DNA of 64,000 bases from Aralia elata (Eukaryota > Streptophyta > Magnoliopsida > Apiales > Araliaceae). The stretch spans positions 42,135,990 through 42,199,989 of the forward strand of contig CM068386.1 in assembly GCA_034770075.1 (NCBI GenBank), written 5' to 3'. The notes under the pieces are model-generated. The model saw only the letters and a list, made by a program, of their open reading frames with translations, did no database searches and was not told where the DNA came from. Made by a program: the position numbers and the translations under genes. This document shows positions 1 to 12,853 of the stretch, piece by piece. Position 1 is the first letter of the stretch, and the number at the start of each line of letters is the position of its first letter.

Positions 1-2631
1 TTACAATGTTGTATAAATTCTAATTCAATTTAATAATTGAATTAGAGATTTATTAATTTATTGAATGGAATTATAATTGTAATGGAATTATAATTATTAT
101 AGTTAATGTTATTATGAAATTTAATTGAATTAATATTATGGTTTAATTAAGGGTGTGACAATTATTTAACTATATAATATGTAGTTTATTAAAATAAATT
201 TGTTTGGAGGAGTTTGTTTTGCCAAACATGGCCTTATGGCCTTTGGGATTTTAAGCTGAAAAACTCTTTGTTCTCTTAACTGATAATCACGTAAGGATCA
301 GTTTTAAGCTCTCTCTATTTTACGTATATTTGTCCTTGGCTTGGTTATTTTGCAATAAGCCAGAGAAGTGAGAAAGGGAGAGAAATATAGAGAAAAATTG
401 AGAGTTTGTGAGAATTGAGAGTGGAATTTTGGAATTGGAGTCAAAGAGAAGAGGAATTGAAGCTTGATAATCATCAAACTAATTTTCTTAATCGTCTACC
501 AAGGTATAATCTTGTTTAATTTTCTTTTTTCAAAACTTTGCTATGTTCTTAAGTTTCTTTGGAGTTTGGAGTTTGATGATGGAATTGTCAAGAAAGTTGT
601 TTTATATGTGTTATATGATGTATGTATATGGTTTTCAAAAACTAGAATTCATGAAATATGTTTTAAAATGGAGGATTTCCTATGTTCTTGAGTTTTGGGT
701 ATGTATGTATGAAATATATGCTTTTCGGAGTCAAATGTAAGGTTTAATATTTGTAGGAATCTACAAATTGATGGTGATTTATGGTTCAATGTTCAATACG
801 AAGAGATTGCATGTTTAACCATCCGATTTCATCAAGTAATGGGTTTGTAGTGGTTGATTTTATAAAAGATGTCAAAAATGAGTTTTTTTTAGCAAAAGCA
901 TGGTTTAGTCCTTTGGGTTTTGTTGTTTCGATGGTTTTAGGTTGCTAGAATTGACATATGGATGCTTAGCAATGTTTCTGAGGGTTTTATGTTGTTTGGG
1001 TATGAGTAATTCGACGTTTGAAGTTAGTTTTGTGGGTTTCAGACAGTGCAGCAGCAGGCTGTTCCGTCTCTGTCTAAGTTGCGGCGCAGCTGCGCTGACA
1101 ATAATGGCAGAAACGGCGCAGCTGCGCTGCTGGTCTTTCCAGGATGAGCACCTGCGCAGCTGCGCCAGTGTCTAGTCTTGGGAAGGCGCAGCTGCGCTGA
1201 TCCCTGAGCAGAAACAGTTTGTTTTGTTTTCAGTTTCAGATCATGTCAAGTTGTTTTAACCTAGTCTAACGATTGTGATAACATATAAAGCAGGTGATAA
1301 TGTTGCGAAACAGATTGTAAACAAGTAGTTGATAATTTTTAAGTTGTGAAGTTAGTTGATTGTGAAAACACTAATTATGAATTATTGAGATGATGGTTCA
1401 ATGTGTTGTGGTTTGATAGGACTTATGATTACAGGTTTGTAAAGGGTGATAATAGTCAGATTATGACTGAGATAATAAGATGAACTTGAATGGTAGCTAA
1501 GTGTTAAGGGTAATGATAAGTAGCTAATTATTGTTGTGGTTTCAATGGTATGTATAGGGGAGGTTTTGACGAACGTGAGTTGTAGTTATTTAAACTACGC
1601 ACGAGGCAAGTTTCTTACTCTCAACCCTTTTACATTAAAAACATTACTAATCTTAAATTTACTTAACGCCAGTTCTTATTGATGTTCATTCTTACAATTT
1701 GTGATTGTACTTTCCATCGATTTCATATGAAGGCAGACATTCCTTATACATCATTACTTGAAGCTTGGTTAATTAGAACCATTGTTGTAACACTTTGGAT
1801 ATACAATAGTTATATGTTGTATATCGACTCTGATATTCTACATTCTTAGTTCTTAATATAAACACTTGTTCAATTTGAATCTATTGTAAACCACATCAGA
1901 CTTACTTTGGTGCGGTGATGATTATCAAAGCTGAGATGAACAACCCTAAATTAGGGGAAAACAAATACGCAGTAGCGTTGAATGGTTGTGCACAATACAT
2001 TGTACAACGGGCTGATCACCCTGAGTACGAGATGATTAGTCCTGTTATAGTTTATTAAACTGTTAAAGGTTACAACAAACTTACCTGTTAGCCTAGGACA
2101 AAGTTCATGGTCATGTGACCCTCAGTATATCTCGATGTGCTATCTTTGTTCTATCGAGCTTCAAAATATTTCCATTTTTGATTATTGTTCCACCGAAAAG
2201 TTTTATCATTCAGATAAATTATTAAAAATGCTCATTGTTATCTTGGTGGACACTTGTTTTGCTCACCCTTGCATACTAAACCCTTGCAGCTAAAGCTTAG
2301 AGGATGGATGAGCCGTCTACTAGCAAAGGAAAAAGAAAGATGAACAAATGATGATGACATGTTATTAGATAAAGACTTGTCTACTTTTATTTATATGGTT
2401 GTGTAATCAAGACTTATCAGTTATTTATATTTCCGCATATTCGAGATGTAATAAAGGTTTAGCAAACCTTGGACATATTTTGAGTAGTGATGTGACCCTT
2501 TAATGGGAGAAATTTTTATTATTCAGTTTGCTTTATTTAAATTCTTTTGTTTATGGGTAGATAATTGTTATGTTGGATAGTGAGCACCAAATTTGAGTGG
2601 TTTGAGGTAACCCAGATTTGGGGGTGTCACA
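1..2631 (+). repeat. 5' LTR of the Tekay element (first ~132 bp outside window)
   Basis: Nearly identical to 8690-11321. It ends in GTGTCACA directly before the primer site. It contains four GC-rich palindromes at 1084-1197 and, at 1929-2124, a module also found in the Tekay-like element at 32560-32748. Small frames in it (for example 464-691) recur in the other LTR and look like non-coding LTR sequence. Confidence 0.93.
1084..1197. repeat. four copies of the 12-bp palindrome GCGCAGCTGCGC in the LTR
   Basis: Perfect copies start at 1084, 1116, 1154 and 1186 in otherwise AT-rich DNA. The 3' LTR has matching copies at 9771, 9803, 9841 and 9873; the last two each carry one G-to-A change. Function unknown; each copy could fold as a hairpin in RNA and contains the E-box core CAGCTG. 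Confidence 0.9.
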
Positions 2632-2634
2632 GGT

Positions 2635-2646
2635 TGGTATCAGAGC
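2635..2646 (+). other. primer binding site, initiator tRNA-Met type
   Basis: TGGTATCAGAGC lies four bases after the LTR terminal CA. It is the usual complement of the 3' end of plant initiator tRNA-Met, from which minus-strand DNA synthesis starts. Confidence 0.92.
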
Positions 2647-2858
2647 CGTAGGTTTAAGAACCTTAGGTAGGAAAAAACCTTAGGAATTAGCCTTTTAGAA
2701 AAATCGCAAAGATAGTGGTGATAAACTCTTATCGAGTATTAGGGAATGAATTAGGGAATTCATTGAAGATAATAAAACACTCTATGTGCTTATGTGCTTA
2801 ATAACTAATGTGCTCGCGAGTAGTATCGATTAAGTGATTAAAATATTTTGTTGTCAAG

Positions 2859-3650
2859 ATGTCGGAGATTGGACAAACTAGTCAACTTAGAGTCGAGGAG
2901 ATCCCAGTGCTGAGGGAGAATATCCCAGTGCCTGGAGACGAGGAGGCCAGAGATGTTCATGTGGTCAGCGAACAGTTGGTGACTGTGGAAGCACCTGGGC
3001 AGAGGCTGAGTATTGTTCAGGAGGAGGAGGACGATGAGGAGGATCCCGAGGAGTTGATGTACGACCAATTATACGATGAAAATGTGGAACTTCGGGAACA
3101 ACTCAGAGTTTTGGAGGAAGTGTCAGAGACACGCCGAGTTACTATCGAGGAGAAGGACGAAGAGATCTACGATTTAGAAGTACGATTAGGAGATGTAGAA
3201 TGGAAATTGGTTCACTCGGAGAGTCAACAGGAGCAACTGATGGAAGAGAATGAGAAGGTGAAGACAGAGAATGTGGAAGTGAAGGTTGTAAATGGAAAAC
3301 TAAAGACTGAGAATGGTGACCTAAAGATTGAGAACGGGCAATTGAGGATTGCGATGGAGAAGTTGAAAGATGCTTTGAAGGAGGAAACTGCTAAGCGTAT
3401 TAGAGCTGAAGACGCTCACATTAGGATTTCTTAACGCTTGGATCATGCTGAAGGAGAGGTTCGTGCGAAAAAGTTCAAAATAGATGACATGGAGTATATT
3501 TTCCACACATAGATGGATAGGGCTCAAGATCGGGTTTATTATTACCCAACGCAGTTAGAAGATCATCCGAGGTTTGTGGATCGCCGAACTATGTTTCGCA
3601 TCATGGAGCAAGAACGTGAGGAGGCTGTGCTCCGAGGATTGTCTTCCTAA
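2859..3650 (+). pseudogene. extra coiled-coil open frame between primer site and gag (two in-frame stops)
   Basis: The frame runs from ATG 2859 to TAA 3648-3650, 263 codons, interrupted by TAA at 3432-3434 and TAG at 3510-3512. The first 191 codons are open. The product is acidic: an acidic run near residues 50-66, then about 120 residues of Glu/Lys/Leu-rich heptad-like sequence, with short repeats of the form K-x-E-N around residues 130-160, as in a coiled coil. I recognise no catalytic motif. It has its own frame upstream of gag, separated from it by about 290 bp. Both stops are one C-to-T step from Gln codons. A role as an accessory or Gag-partner protein is inference; a decayed captured host fragment is the alternative. 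Confidence 0.6.
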
Positions 3651-3938
3651 GTTGCTAGAGAAATAATATTATAATAAGCATTTTAGGTGTAAATCCCTAC
3701 TTATATAAATAATGGGATAAGACGATAGTGATGAAATTCTGAAGTTGTTATTTCAGAAAAATGATGTAAATAGTAAAATGTTATCTTTTAAGTTTGAGAA
3801 TAAATAAATAAAGAGGTTAATTGAAATTGTTACGTGTTAAGTTTCTACTTTTGAATATTTAAGTTAAGTTTTCTTAATTAAGTTATAAGTACTTAAGAAG
3901 TTTAGCAATTGTCTAAAAATATTGTCTTAAACAGAATT

Positions 3939-6900
3939 ATGCCGCCAAGAAGAGCTGGACGACCCCGTCAACAACCACCCCCTGAGGGGTCTACTAACAA
4001 CAATAACGATAATCCACCCGATGCTAACCCAGTTCAGCAGCTAGTGAACCTTTTGACTGGAGCTTTTGCGAATCAACCGCAAGCTCAAGCTACGACCTTT
4101 AAGGATTTTAAGGTCGTTGGTCCTCCTGAGTTTAAAGGAACGATGAATCCGATAGAAACCCAAACCTGGGTAATGGAAATGGAAAAAGTTTTTGATGTCG
4201 CTAGGGTTGGGAATGATCAGAAAACTGCTTTTGCGACTTTCATGTTAAAGTCGGAAGCCAGTTACTGGTGGCAAGCCAACAAGACGAGAGCAGGAGAAGG
4301 TGTCATACTGTGGGATCGGTTTAAGGGGATGTTCTTCGAAATGTATTTTCCGGCTAGTGCTCAGAACCAGATGGAGGTTCAGTTTCTCGAACTTAAGCAA
4401 GGAACGATGACAGTGCCGGAATACGCGGCACGGTTCAATGAACTAGCGAGGTTTACACCATACCAAGTTAACACAGATGAGAGAAAGGCCAGACGGTTTG
4501 AGCAAGGGTTGAAACCTTGGCTTTACAGTAGGGTTTCTATGTTTCAACTAAATACATTTGCGGCAGTGTTAGAGAAGGCAATAATAGCTGAGGGGGGAAG
4601 TGATGCGTTGACCAAATACAATCAGGAGCAGAAAAAGGAGAGGATTGAGACTGAGAATAAGCCGGGTGGTAGCAGCGGAGGAGGAAACCAGAAGCGGAAA
4701 TGGAACGATGGTGGTTCTATTGGAAGTCAGCAGAGTAACCATAAGAAGAAAACCGAGGCTTGTGTAACTTGCAGGAAGAATCACGCAGGCGTCTGTTTGA
4801 AAGGAAAGAGAGTTTGTTACAACTGTGGGCAAGAGGGCCATATTGCTCCAAACTGTACTGCCCCAAAGAAGGGTGCCTGTTTTACGTGTGGATCAAAAGA
4901 CCATCTTGCTCGTGACTGTCCAAGGAAGGCTACCAGTGGAGGAAGTGGAGGCAAAAAAAACAACAGTGGAGGTGCATTAACTATTTCTGGGCCAACTACA
5001 ACAAATCGCCCGACTGCTCGCACTTTTAATATGACGGTCCAAGATGCGGTTCAATCCAAGGAGGTGGTGGCAGGTATCCTACCAGTAAATAATTTGAATG
5101 CATATGTACTTTTTGATTCGGGTGCAACTTGTTCTTTCATTTCTGATGATTTTGCTGGGAAGCTGGATATACCCCGAGAAGAGTTAGACTTTCCCTTAAA
5201 CATAGAGATTGCTAATAGGGAAGTGGTACCTGTTAGGTATGTGTACAAAAATTGCGAGATAGATATTCATGGTCATATAATGACAGTAGATCTTATCCCG
5301 ATTAAACTTGGGGAATTTGACGTTATTCTAGGAATGAATTGGTTGTTTAACTATGGGGCGATTATAGATTGCCAAAAGAAGTCTGTAAACCTTAAGACTC
5401 CATCTAAGGTAGTATTTTATGGTAGCAAATCGCCAAGGCAAACGACTTGTCTAACGATTATGCAGACCAGAAAGTTACTGAAGCAAAGATGTGTAAGGTA
5501 TTTAGCTCATGTGTTAGATACTCGAAAAACAGGTGCAAAATTTGAAGAAATACCAGTGGTGAGGGATTTTGTGGATGTTTTTCCGGAAGATTTGCCGGGA
5601 TTACCTCCAGATAGAGAGATTGAATTCGTTATTGATTTAGTGCCCGGGACTGCGCCTATATCAAAAGCTCCGTATCGAATGGCTCCGGTGGAGATGAAAG
5701 AGTTGATGGTGCAATTGCAAGAACTACTAGACAAGAAGTACATTCAACCGAGTGTTTCGCCGTGGGGAGCGCCGGTATTGTTTGTCAAGAAGAAATATGG
5801 TTCGATGCGCCTTTGCATAGATTATCGTGAATTGAATAAGGTTACAATCAAGAATAAATACCCGTTACCAAGAATTGACGATCTGTTCGATCAACTGAAG
5901 GGTGCTACTCATTTTTCAAAGATAGACTTAAGAAGTGGTTACCATCAGTTGAAGGTGAGAAAGGAGGATGTTCCGAAGACGGCATTCAGAACTCGTTACG
6001 GTCACTACGAGTTTCTGGTCATGTCATTTGGTCTAACGAATGCACCTGCGGCATTCATGGACTTAATGAATAGGGTGTTTAAACCGTTTCTGGATAAGTT
6101 CGTGGTGGTGTTTATCGACGATATTTTGGTGTATTCTAAATCACGAGAAGACCATGTGGAGCATCTGAGACTAACTTTGGAGGTATTACGAAAAGAGAAG
6201 CTTTATGCAAAGTTTTCAAAATGTGAGTTTTGGTTGGTTCGTGTTCAATTTCTTGGACATGTAATTGATAAGGATGAGATTTCGGTTGATCTGGCTAAAG
6301 TGGAAGTTGTAATAAATTAGGAGCAACCGAGGACACCGTCTGAAGTGAGGAGTTTCTTAGGTTTGGCAGGATATTATCGACGGTTTATACAAGATTTTTC
6401 TAGAATCGCCACTCCGTTGACAAATTTGACTAGAAAAGCGGTTAAGTTTGTCTGGACGGAGAAGTGCGAGGGAAGTTTTCAAGAACTAAAGAAGAGGTTA
6501 AGTACGTCACCTGTATTGTCTTTACCAGATAGTACAGGAAATTTTGTGGTTTACAGTGACGCGTCGCATAAGGGCCTTGGTTGTGTGCTTATGCAGAATG
6601 GCAAGGTTATTACGTACGCCTCACGACAACTAAAAGATTATGAGAAGGGCTACCCAACGCATGACTTAGAATTGGCAGCGGTAGTGTTTGCTCTGAAAAT
6701 ATGGAGGCACTATCTTTATGGTGAGAAGTGCGAGATTTACACGGATCATAAGAGTCTCAAGTACATTTTTACGCAGAAGGACCTTAACATGCGTCAGAGG
6801 CGATGGTTAGAGCTGATTAAAGATTACGACTGCGAAATTCTCTATCATCCAGGAAAAGCGAATGTCGTTGCTGATGCATTAAGTAGGAAGGGTCGAGAGA

Positions 6901-8447
6901 AACTTAGGTTGCTGACTGCTCAAGAAGAACTTGTTAAACAAATGGCGAAGTTGGAATTAGAAGTGAAATGTCAGTATGAATCAAAGGAGAAGTTGTTTCA
7001 GGTAGAGGTTCGTCCGATATTGCTGGACCGAATCAAAGAAGCTCAACTTCAAGATGCGGAGTGTGAGAAGATTAAGAAGGAAGTCTCTGAGGGACAAGGT
7101 GGAAAGTTCAGTATTGATGCCGAGGGATTACTCAAATTTGAGCATCGAATTTGGGTTCCATTGGTACAAGATGTTAGAAGAGAGATTTTAGACGAAGCTC
7201 ACAATACACGTTACTCAGTTCATCCAGGGAGTACAAAAATGTATCAGGATCTTCGACAACATTATTGGTGGTTAGGAATGAAGCGTGATGTGGCAGAATG
7301 TGTTGCCAGATGTTTGACATGCCAGAAAGTGAAAGCCGAACATCAGAGACCCAGTTGGTTGTTGCAGCCGTTAGAAATACCGGAATGGAAATGGGAACAC
7401 ATAACGATGGATTTTATGGTAGGCTTGCCGACTACACATAAAGGTTTTGATGCGATTTGGGTAATTATAGATAGACTAACGAAATTAGCACATTTCTTAC
7501 CAATAAAGATTAGATTCAATCTGGACCAGTTGGCAAAATTATACATCAAAGAAATTATTTCGCGACATGGTGTCCCTGTGTCTATTGTGTCTGACCGAGA
7601 TCCGAGGTTTACGTCAAATTTTTGGAAGCGTCTGCAAGAATGCTTAGGAACTCAGTTGAGAATGAGCACTGCGTATCATCCTCAAACTGATGGACAGAGC
7701 GAAAGAACGATTCAAACCTTGGAAGATATGTTGCGTGCTTGTGTTATGGATTTCAAGGGAAGCTGGGATGATCATTTACCGTTGGTCGAGTTTGCTTACA
7801 ACAACAGTTACCACGCGAGTATTGGCATGCCGCCATACGAAGCATTATATGGACGGAAATGTCGAACTCCACTATGTTGGGACGAGGTTGGTGAAAGACA
7901 ACTGCTAGGACCAGAACTGGTACAACAAACTGCAGAGATCGTGAAAGTTATAAAAGTGCGATTATTAGCTGCTTAAGACAGACAGAGGAAGTATGTCGAC
8001 CAACATCGTCAAAATCGCGAATTTGAGGTGGGAAGTTTCGTTTTTCTGAGAGTTTCACCCTGGAAAGGGAAAATTCGTTTTGGCAAGAAGGGTAAGCTTA
8101 GTCCAAGATTTATTGGTCCTTTTGAAGTACTGCGGCGAGTTGGTGAGGTGGCTTATGAAGTAGCTCTGCCACCAGAGGTGGTTCATATACATAATGTTTT
8201 TCATATATCTGTTTTAAGACCTTATAAGCCAGACTATAAACATGTAATAGAATATGAACCTATACAGTTTGAGAAAGACCTAACTTATGAGGAAGTCCCG
8301 ATCCAGATAATAGACAGGAAGGAACAGGTTCTCAGGAATAAAGTGATACCTTCTGTTACGGTTAAATGGAGAAACCACAATGCTGATGAAGCTACGTGGG
8401 AACTAGAAGCTGATATGATGAAGAATTATCCTGAGTTATTTGTTTAG
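3939..8447 (+). pseudogene. Tekay gag-pol polyprotein with two nonsense codons
   Basis: One frame from ATG 3939 to TAG 8445-8447. Order: gag capsid region (residues ~45-250), two CCHC zinc knuckles (~293-306 and ~314-327) preceded by a Cys-rich stretch, aspartic protease with D-S-G-A at ~393, reverse transcriptase with F-I-D-D at ~725, RNase H (D-A-S near 6560), integrase with HHCC finger (~7200-7330) and DDE core, then a C-terminal part (8028-8447) with the W-R-N-H and A-T-W-E chromodomain-like signature. TAG at 6318-6320 and TAA at 7974-7976 break it; both fall where the family usually has Trp and Gln, and the frame is otherwise unbroken. An upstream in-frame TTG at 3909 is not the likely start. 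The protein would package RNA, copy it and integrate the DNA; this copy cannot do so. Confidence 0.93.
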
Positions 8448-8459
8448 TCCTAGTTCTAT

Positions 8460-8557
8460 GATTCTGGGGACAAAATCCTTTTAAGGAGGGGAGAAAGGAA
8501 CGATCGAATTGATTGTGTTGTGATTCTGGGGACAGAATCCTTGTAAGGAGGGAAGGA
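8460..8557 (+). promoter_or_regulatory. duplicated polypurine-tract module before the 3' LTR
   Basis: The module GATTCTGGGGACA...AATCC...TAAGGAGGG occurs at 8460 and again at 8522, 62 bp apart. The downstream copy ends in AAGGAGGGAAGGA directly before the LTR TG at 8558 and is the tract used for plus-strand priming. The upstream copy has a similar purine tract (8483-8499). Confidence 0.85.
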
Positions 8558-11321
8558 TGTAACAATCCGGAATTTTATAATTATTTGAAAATATTTATTG
8601 GAGTCGAATGAATATTTTAATTAATTTTTTAATAATTGATGAAATTGTTGTGCATTAATTTAATTAAATTATTAATGTATTGTTAGTAATTACAATGTTG
8701 TATAAATTCTAATTTAATTTAATAATTGAATTAGAGATTTATTAATTTATTGAATGGAATTATAATTGTAATGGAATTATAATTATTATAGTTAATGTTA
8801 TTATGAAATTTAATTGAATTAATATTATGGTTTAATTAAGGGTGTGACAATTATTTAACTATATAATATGTAGTTTATTAAAATAAATTTGTTTGGAGGA
8901 GTTTGTTTTGCCAAACATGGCCTTATGGCCTTTGGGATTTTAAGCTGAAAAACCCTTTGTTCTCTTAACTAATAATCACGTAAGGATCAGTTTTAAGCTC
9001 TCTCTATTTCACGTATATTTGTCCTTGGCTTGGTTATTTTGCAATAAGCCAGAGAAGTGAGAAAGGGAGAGAAATAGAGAGAAAAATTGAGAGTTTGTGA
9101 GAATTGAGAGTGGAATTTTGGAATTGGAGTCAAAGAGAAGAGGAATTGAAGCTTGATAATCATCAAACTAATTTTCTTAATCGTCTACCAAGGTATAATC
9201 TTGTTTAATTTTCTTTTTTCAAAACTTTGCTATGTTCTTAAGTTTCTTTGGAGTTTGGAGTTTGATGATGGAATTGTCAAGAAAGTTGTTTTATATGTGC
9301 TATATGATGTATGTATATGGTTTTCAGAAACTAGAATTCATGAAATATGTTTTAAAATGGAGGATTTCCTATGTTCTTGAGTTTTGGGTACGTATGTATG
9401 AAATATATGCTTTTCTGAGTCAAATGTAAGGTTTAATATTTGTAGGAATCTACAAATTGATGGTGATTTATGGTTCAATGTTCAATACGAAGAGATTGCA
9501 TGTTTAACCATCTGATTTCATCAAGTAATGGGTTTGTAGTGGTTGATTTTATAAAAGATGTCAAAAATGAGTTTTTTAGCAAAAGCATGGTTTAGTCCTT
9601 TGGGTTTTGTTGTTTCGATGGTTTTAGGTTGCTAGAATTGACATATGGATGCTTAGCAATGTTTCTGAGGGTTTTATGTTGTTTGGGTATGAGTAATTCG
9701 ACGTTTGAAGTTAGTTTTGTGGGTTTCGGACAGTGCAGCAGCAGGTTGTTCCGTCTCTGTCTGAGTTGTGGCGCAGCTGCGCTGGCAACAATGGCAGAAA
9801 CGGCGCAGCTGCGCTGCTGGTCTTTTCAGGATGAGCACCTACGCAGCTGCGCCAGTGTCCAGTCTTGGGAAGGCACAGCTGCGCTGATCCCTGAGCAGAA
9901 ACAGTTTGTTTTGTTTTCAGTTTCAGATCATGTCAAGTTGTTTTAACCTAGTCTAATGATTGTGATAACATATAAAGCAGGTGATAATGTTGCGAAACAG
10001 ATTGTAAACAAGTAGTTGATAATTTTTAAGTTGTGAAGTTAGTTGATTGTGAAAACACTAATTATGAATTATTGAGATGATGGTTCAATGTGTTGTGGTT
10101 TAATAGGACTTATGATTACAGGTTTGTAAAGGGTGATAATAGTCAGATTATGACTGAGATAATATGATGAACTTGAATGGTAGCTAAGTGTTAAGGGTAA
10201 TGATAAGTAGCTAATTATTGTTGTGGTTTCAATGGTATGTATAGGGGAGGTTTTGACGAACGTGAGTTGTAGTTATTTAAACTACGCACGAGGCAAGTTT
10301 CTTACTCTCAACCCTTTTACATTAAAAACATTACTAATCTTAAATTTACTTAACGCCAGTTCTTATTGATGTTCATTCTTACAATTTGTGATTGTACTTT
10401 CCATCGATTTCATATGAAGGCAGACATTCCTTATACATCATTACTTGAAGCTTGGTTAATTAGAACCATTGTTGTAACACTTTGGATATACAATAGTTAT
10501 ATGTTGTATATCGACTCTGATATTCTACATTCTTAGTTCTTAATATAAACACTTGTTCAATTTGAATCTATTGTAAACCACATCAGACTTACTTTGGTGC
10601 GGTGATGATTATCAAAGCTGAGATGAACAACCTTAAATTAGGGGAAAACAAATATGCAGTAGCGCTGAATGGTTGTGCACAATACATTGTACAACGGGCT
10701 GATCACCCTGAGTACGAGATGATTAGTCATGTTATAGTTTATTAAACTGTTAAAGGTTACAACAAACTTACCTGTTAACCTAGGACAAAGTTCATGGTCA
10801 TGTGACCCTCAGTATATCTCGATGTGCTATCTTTGTTCTATCGAGCTTCCAAATATTTCCATTTTTGATTATTGTTCCACCGAAAAGTTTTATCGTTCAG
10901 ATAAATTATTGTTGAAAATGCTCATTGTTATCTTGGTGGGTACTTGTTTTGCTCACCCTTGCATACTAAACCCTTGCAGCTAAAGTTGAGAGGATGGATG
11001 AGCCATCTACTAGCAAAAGAAAAGGAAAGATGAACAAATGATGATGACATGTTATTAGATAAAGACTTGTCTACTTTTATTTATATGGTTGTGTAATCAA
11101 GACTTATCAGTTATTTATATTTCCGCATATTCAAGATGTAATAAAGGTTTAGCAAACCTGGGACATATTTTGAGTAGTGATGTGACCCTTTAATGGGAGA
11201 AATTTTTATTATTCAGTTTGCTTTATTTAAATTCTTTTGTTTATGGGTAGATAGTTGTTATGTTGGATAGTGAGCACCAAATTTGAGTGGTTTGAGGTAA
11301 CCCGGATTTGGGGGTGTCACA
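8558..11321 (+). repeat. 3' LTR of the Tekay element
   Basis: 2764 bp, starting TGTAACAATCCGG after the polypurine tract and ending GGTGTCACA. It is full length and is the reference for the truncated 5' copy. It carries the GC-rich palindromes at 9771-9884. Confidence 0.94.
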
Positions 11322-11875
11322 ATATACATGTTTCCTTTTCTTTGGGAATTATCCATTAATTCCTTAATCCATTCATGCGTAGAAAATCTGAATGCAGCAT
11401 CATTTGTTTACTTTCTAATATCTAATGGCTAATTCTACATCAATTAAGGAAACTTTAACATATTCACAGAGCCGTACTCACCTTTCTTAAGCTTTCAAAT
11501 ACGAGATGGAATAATAGAAATTCTTCTCTATTAATGGTAGCCGACACTGTTTTCTTTTTCTCCAAAGCCGCCACTTCTGTTTTGTTCCTCTTCTTATTCA
11601 GTTTATATAATGAATTAAGATTAGGTCTAGCTATTTATTAATTAGGTTGCCCTAATGAACTTTTAATTAGGTTCAATTAATATTAAGGTCCAATTTTAAC
11701 CAAATTAATTTATCCATCACTTATTAATACATTATTAGCCCACACAAATTTAATGCCTACTTTGACCCAAATAAAAGACAAAGTCCAAACAATATGTTTT
11801 AAAAGAAAATATATAATTTTGTTTGTTTTTTTATATATATTACTATTATTATCTGTTTTTTTACCGGGTATTACA
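11322..11875 (-). repeat. partial Ty3-type LTR that received the Tekay insertion
   Basis: Read on the minus strand, the segment starts TGTAATACCCGGTAA at 11875, a common start of plant Ty3 LTRs, contains a TATATAAA-like box and runs to the Tekay junction, where it is cut. No clear polypurine tract or primer site is beside it. No internal region remains in the window. Confidence 0.4.
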
Positions 11876-12321
11876 TTAAACCTCGGAAGTTGTATTTTGT
11901 TTAGTATAAAAGATTCTTAGGTGCACTTAAATACGTTTTAAACATTAGGGTGCAAACCTCAACTACCCCACAAGTGCAAACTATATTTTACGCATTATAT
12001 AAATATAATGTATTAGATGGAATTGGAGAGAAGGTATAATGGAGTGGAGCCAATTCCGATTTATTGGTTGTGAGTTACGTACATAGATGATAAGTATATT
12101 GCTAATATTTTTGAATAGTTATTTAATATATGGGTTACCCTTATAATTTGATCAAATTTTATGTATTGACATGTTTCTCAGTTGTAATTCGATAGAAAAT
12201 TATCGCAATACATAGCACAACTCAACTAAATATATTTATAGATGATTAAAAGACATTTGTACCATAGACTTTAAAAGTTGTTGAAAAAATAAACTTGATT
12301 TAATTTATTATTAGTAATTTG
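11876..12321. other. AT-rich spacer, nothing recognised
   Basis: No coding frame, repeat or RNA gene recognised between the Ty3 LTR fragment and the old copia LTR. Confidence 0.5.
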
Positions 12322-12627
12322 TGTTAGTATAAGAATGTGTATGAATTTAATTTCATGGTACATGTATGTACATGAATGTATTTAAAAATGTCTTGTAACA
12401 TATATGGTTGAGTTCATGAACATGTATTTGGTCATGTAGTAGTAATTATTAGAGTGACTCTAGAAATGTCTTAAGAGTCTTATAAATAGTTATAAGTTAG
12501 TCATTTTGTGCAAGTGAGATAGAAGTAAAGTATAAGTTGGAGATAAGTGAAGTACAAGTGGAATCAAGTTGAGGTGAAACAACTCTTCCTATGTCTCCAC
12601 TTCCTCTGTAAATTATAATCTCTAACA
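12322..12627 (+). repeat. short LTR of an old Ty1/copia element
   Basis: About 306 bp with inverted ends TGTTAG and CTAACA and a TATAAATAG box near 12480. A primer site variant, TGGTATTAGAGCC, follows at 12631-12643, then a leader to 12853 where the SIRE element interrupts. The same element resumes at 26434. The matching 3' LTR was not found. Confidence 0.65.
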
Positions 12628-12630
12628 AAG

Positions 12631-12643
12631 TGGTATTAGAGCC
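12631..12643 (+). other. primer binding site of the old copia element
   Basis: TGGTATTAGAGCC, three bases after the LTR end; one change from the usual TGGTATCAGAGC. Confidence 0.65.
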
Positions 12644-12853
12644 AAGGTAATTTCAATGTTTTTAGACAAAGTGTCCAAGGTGAAGACAATTAAAAATTAG
12701 CGACAAAAATGAGGTGACTTGGTGTTATTGAATTATTCCATTAGGCGACTGCAAAGTGTGCGCATTAGAGCTCTGGTACGTAATCTAGCAAAGGGGTTAG
12801 TTGAGAAAATTTTGAAGAAGTTGTTTGTTAATTGAATTACGTTACAAAGGTCG

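Larger units (their letters stand above)
1..11321 (+). mobile_element. Tekay-type Ty3 chromovirus retrotransposon, 5' LTR truncated by the window edge
   Basis: Order seen: 5' LTR (1-2631), initiator-Met primer site (2635-2646), extra coiled-coil frame (2859-3650), gag-pol (3939-8447), polypurine tract (8544-8557), 3' LTR (8558-11321). Window base 1 matches base 8690, so only about 132 bp of the 5' LTR lie outside. By eye the LTRs differ at roughly 1-2% of sites, mostly transitions, so the insertion is young. The integrase ends in a chromodomain-like tail and the LTRs are very long (2.76 kb), both typical of the Tekay/Del clade. In-frame stops make this copy non-autonomous. The right flank begins ATATA; the left flank is outside, so the target duplication cannot be checked. 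Confidence 0.93.

Noticed and set aside
464..740. Two overlapping small open frames near the start
   Set aside because: They recur almost unchanged at 9153-9429 because both lie in the LTRs; no motif, AT-rich composition.
2635..2646. tRNA gene
   Set aside because: Only the 12-18 bases complementary to a tRNA 3' end are present; these are primer sites, here and at the other listed positions.
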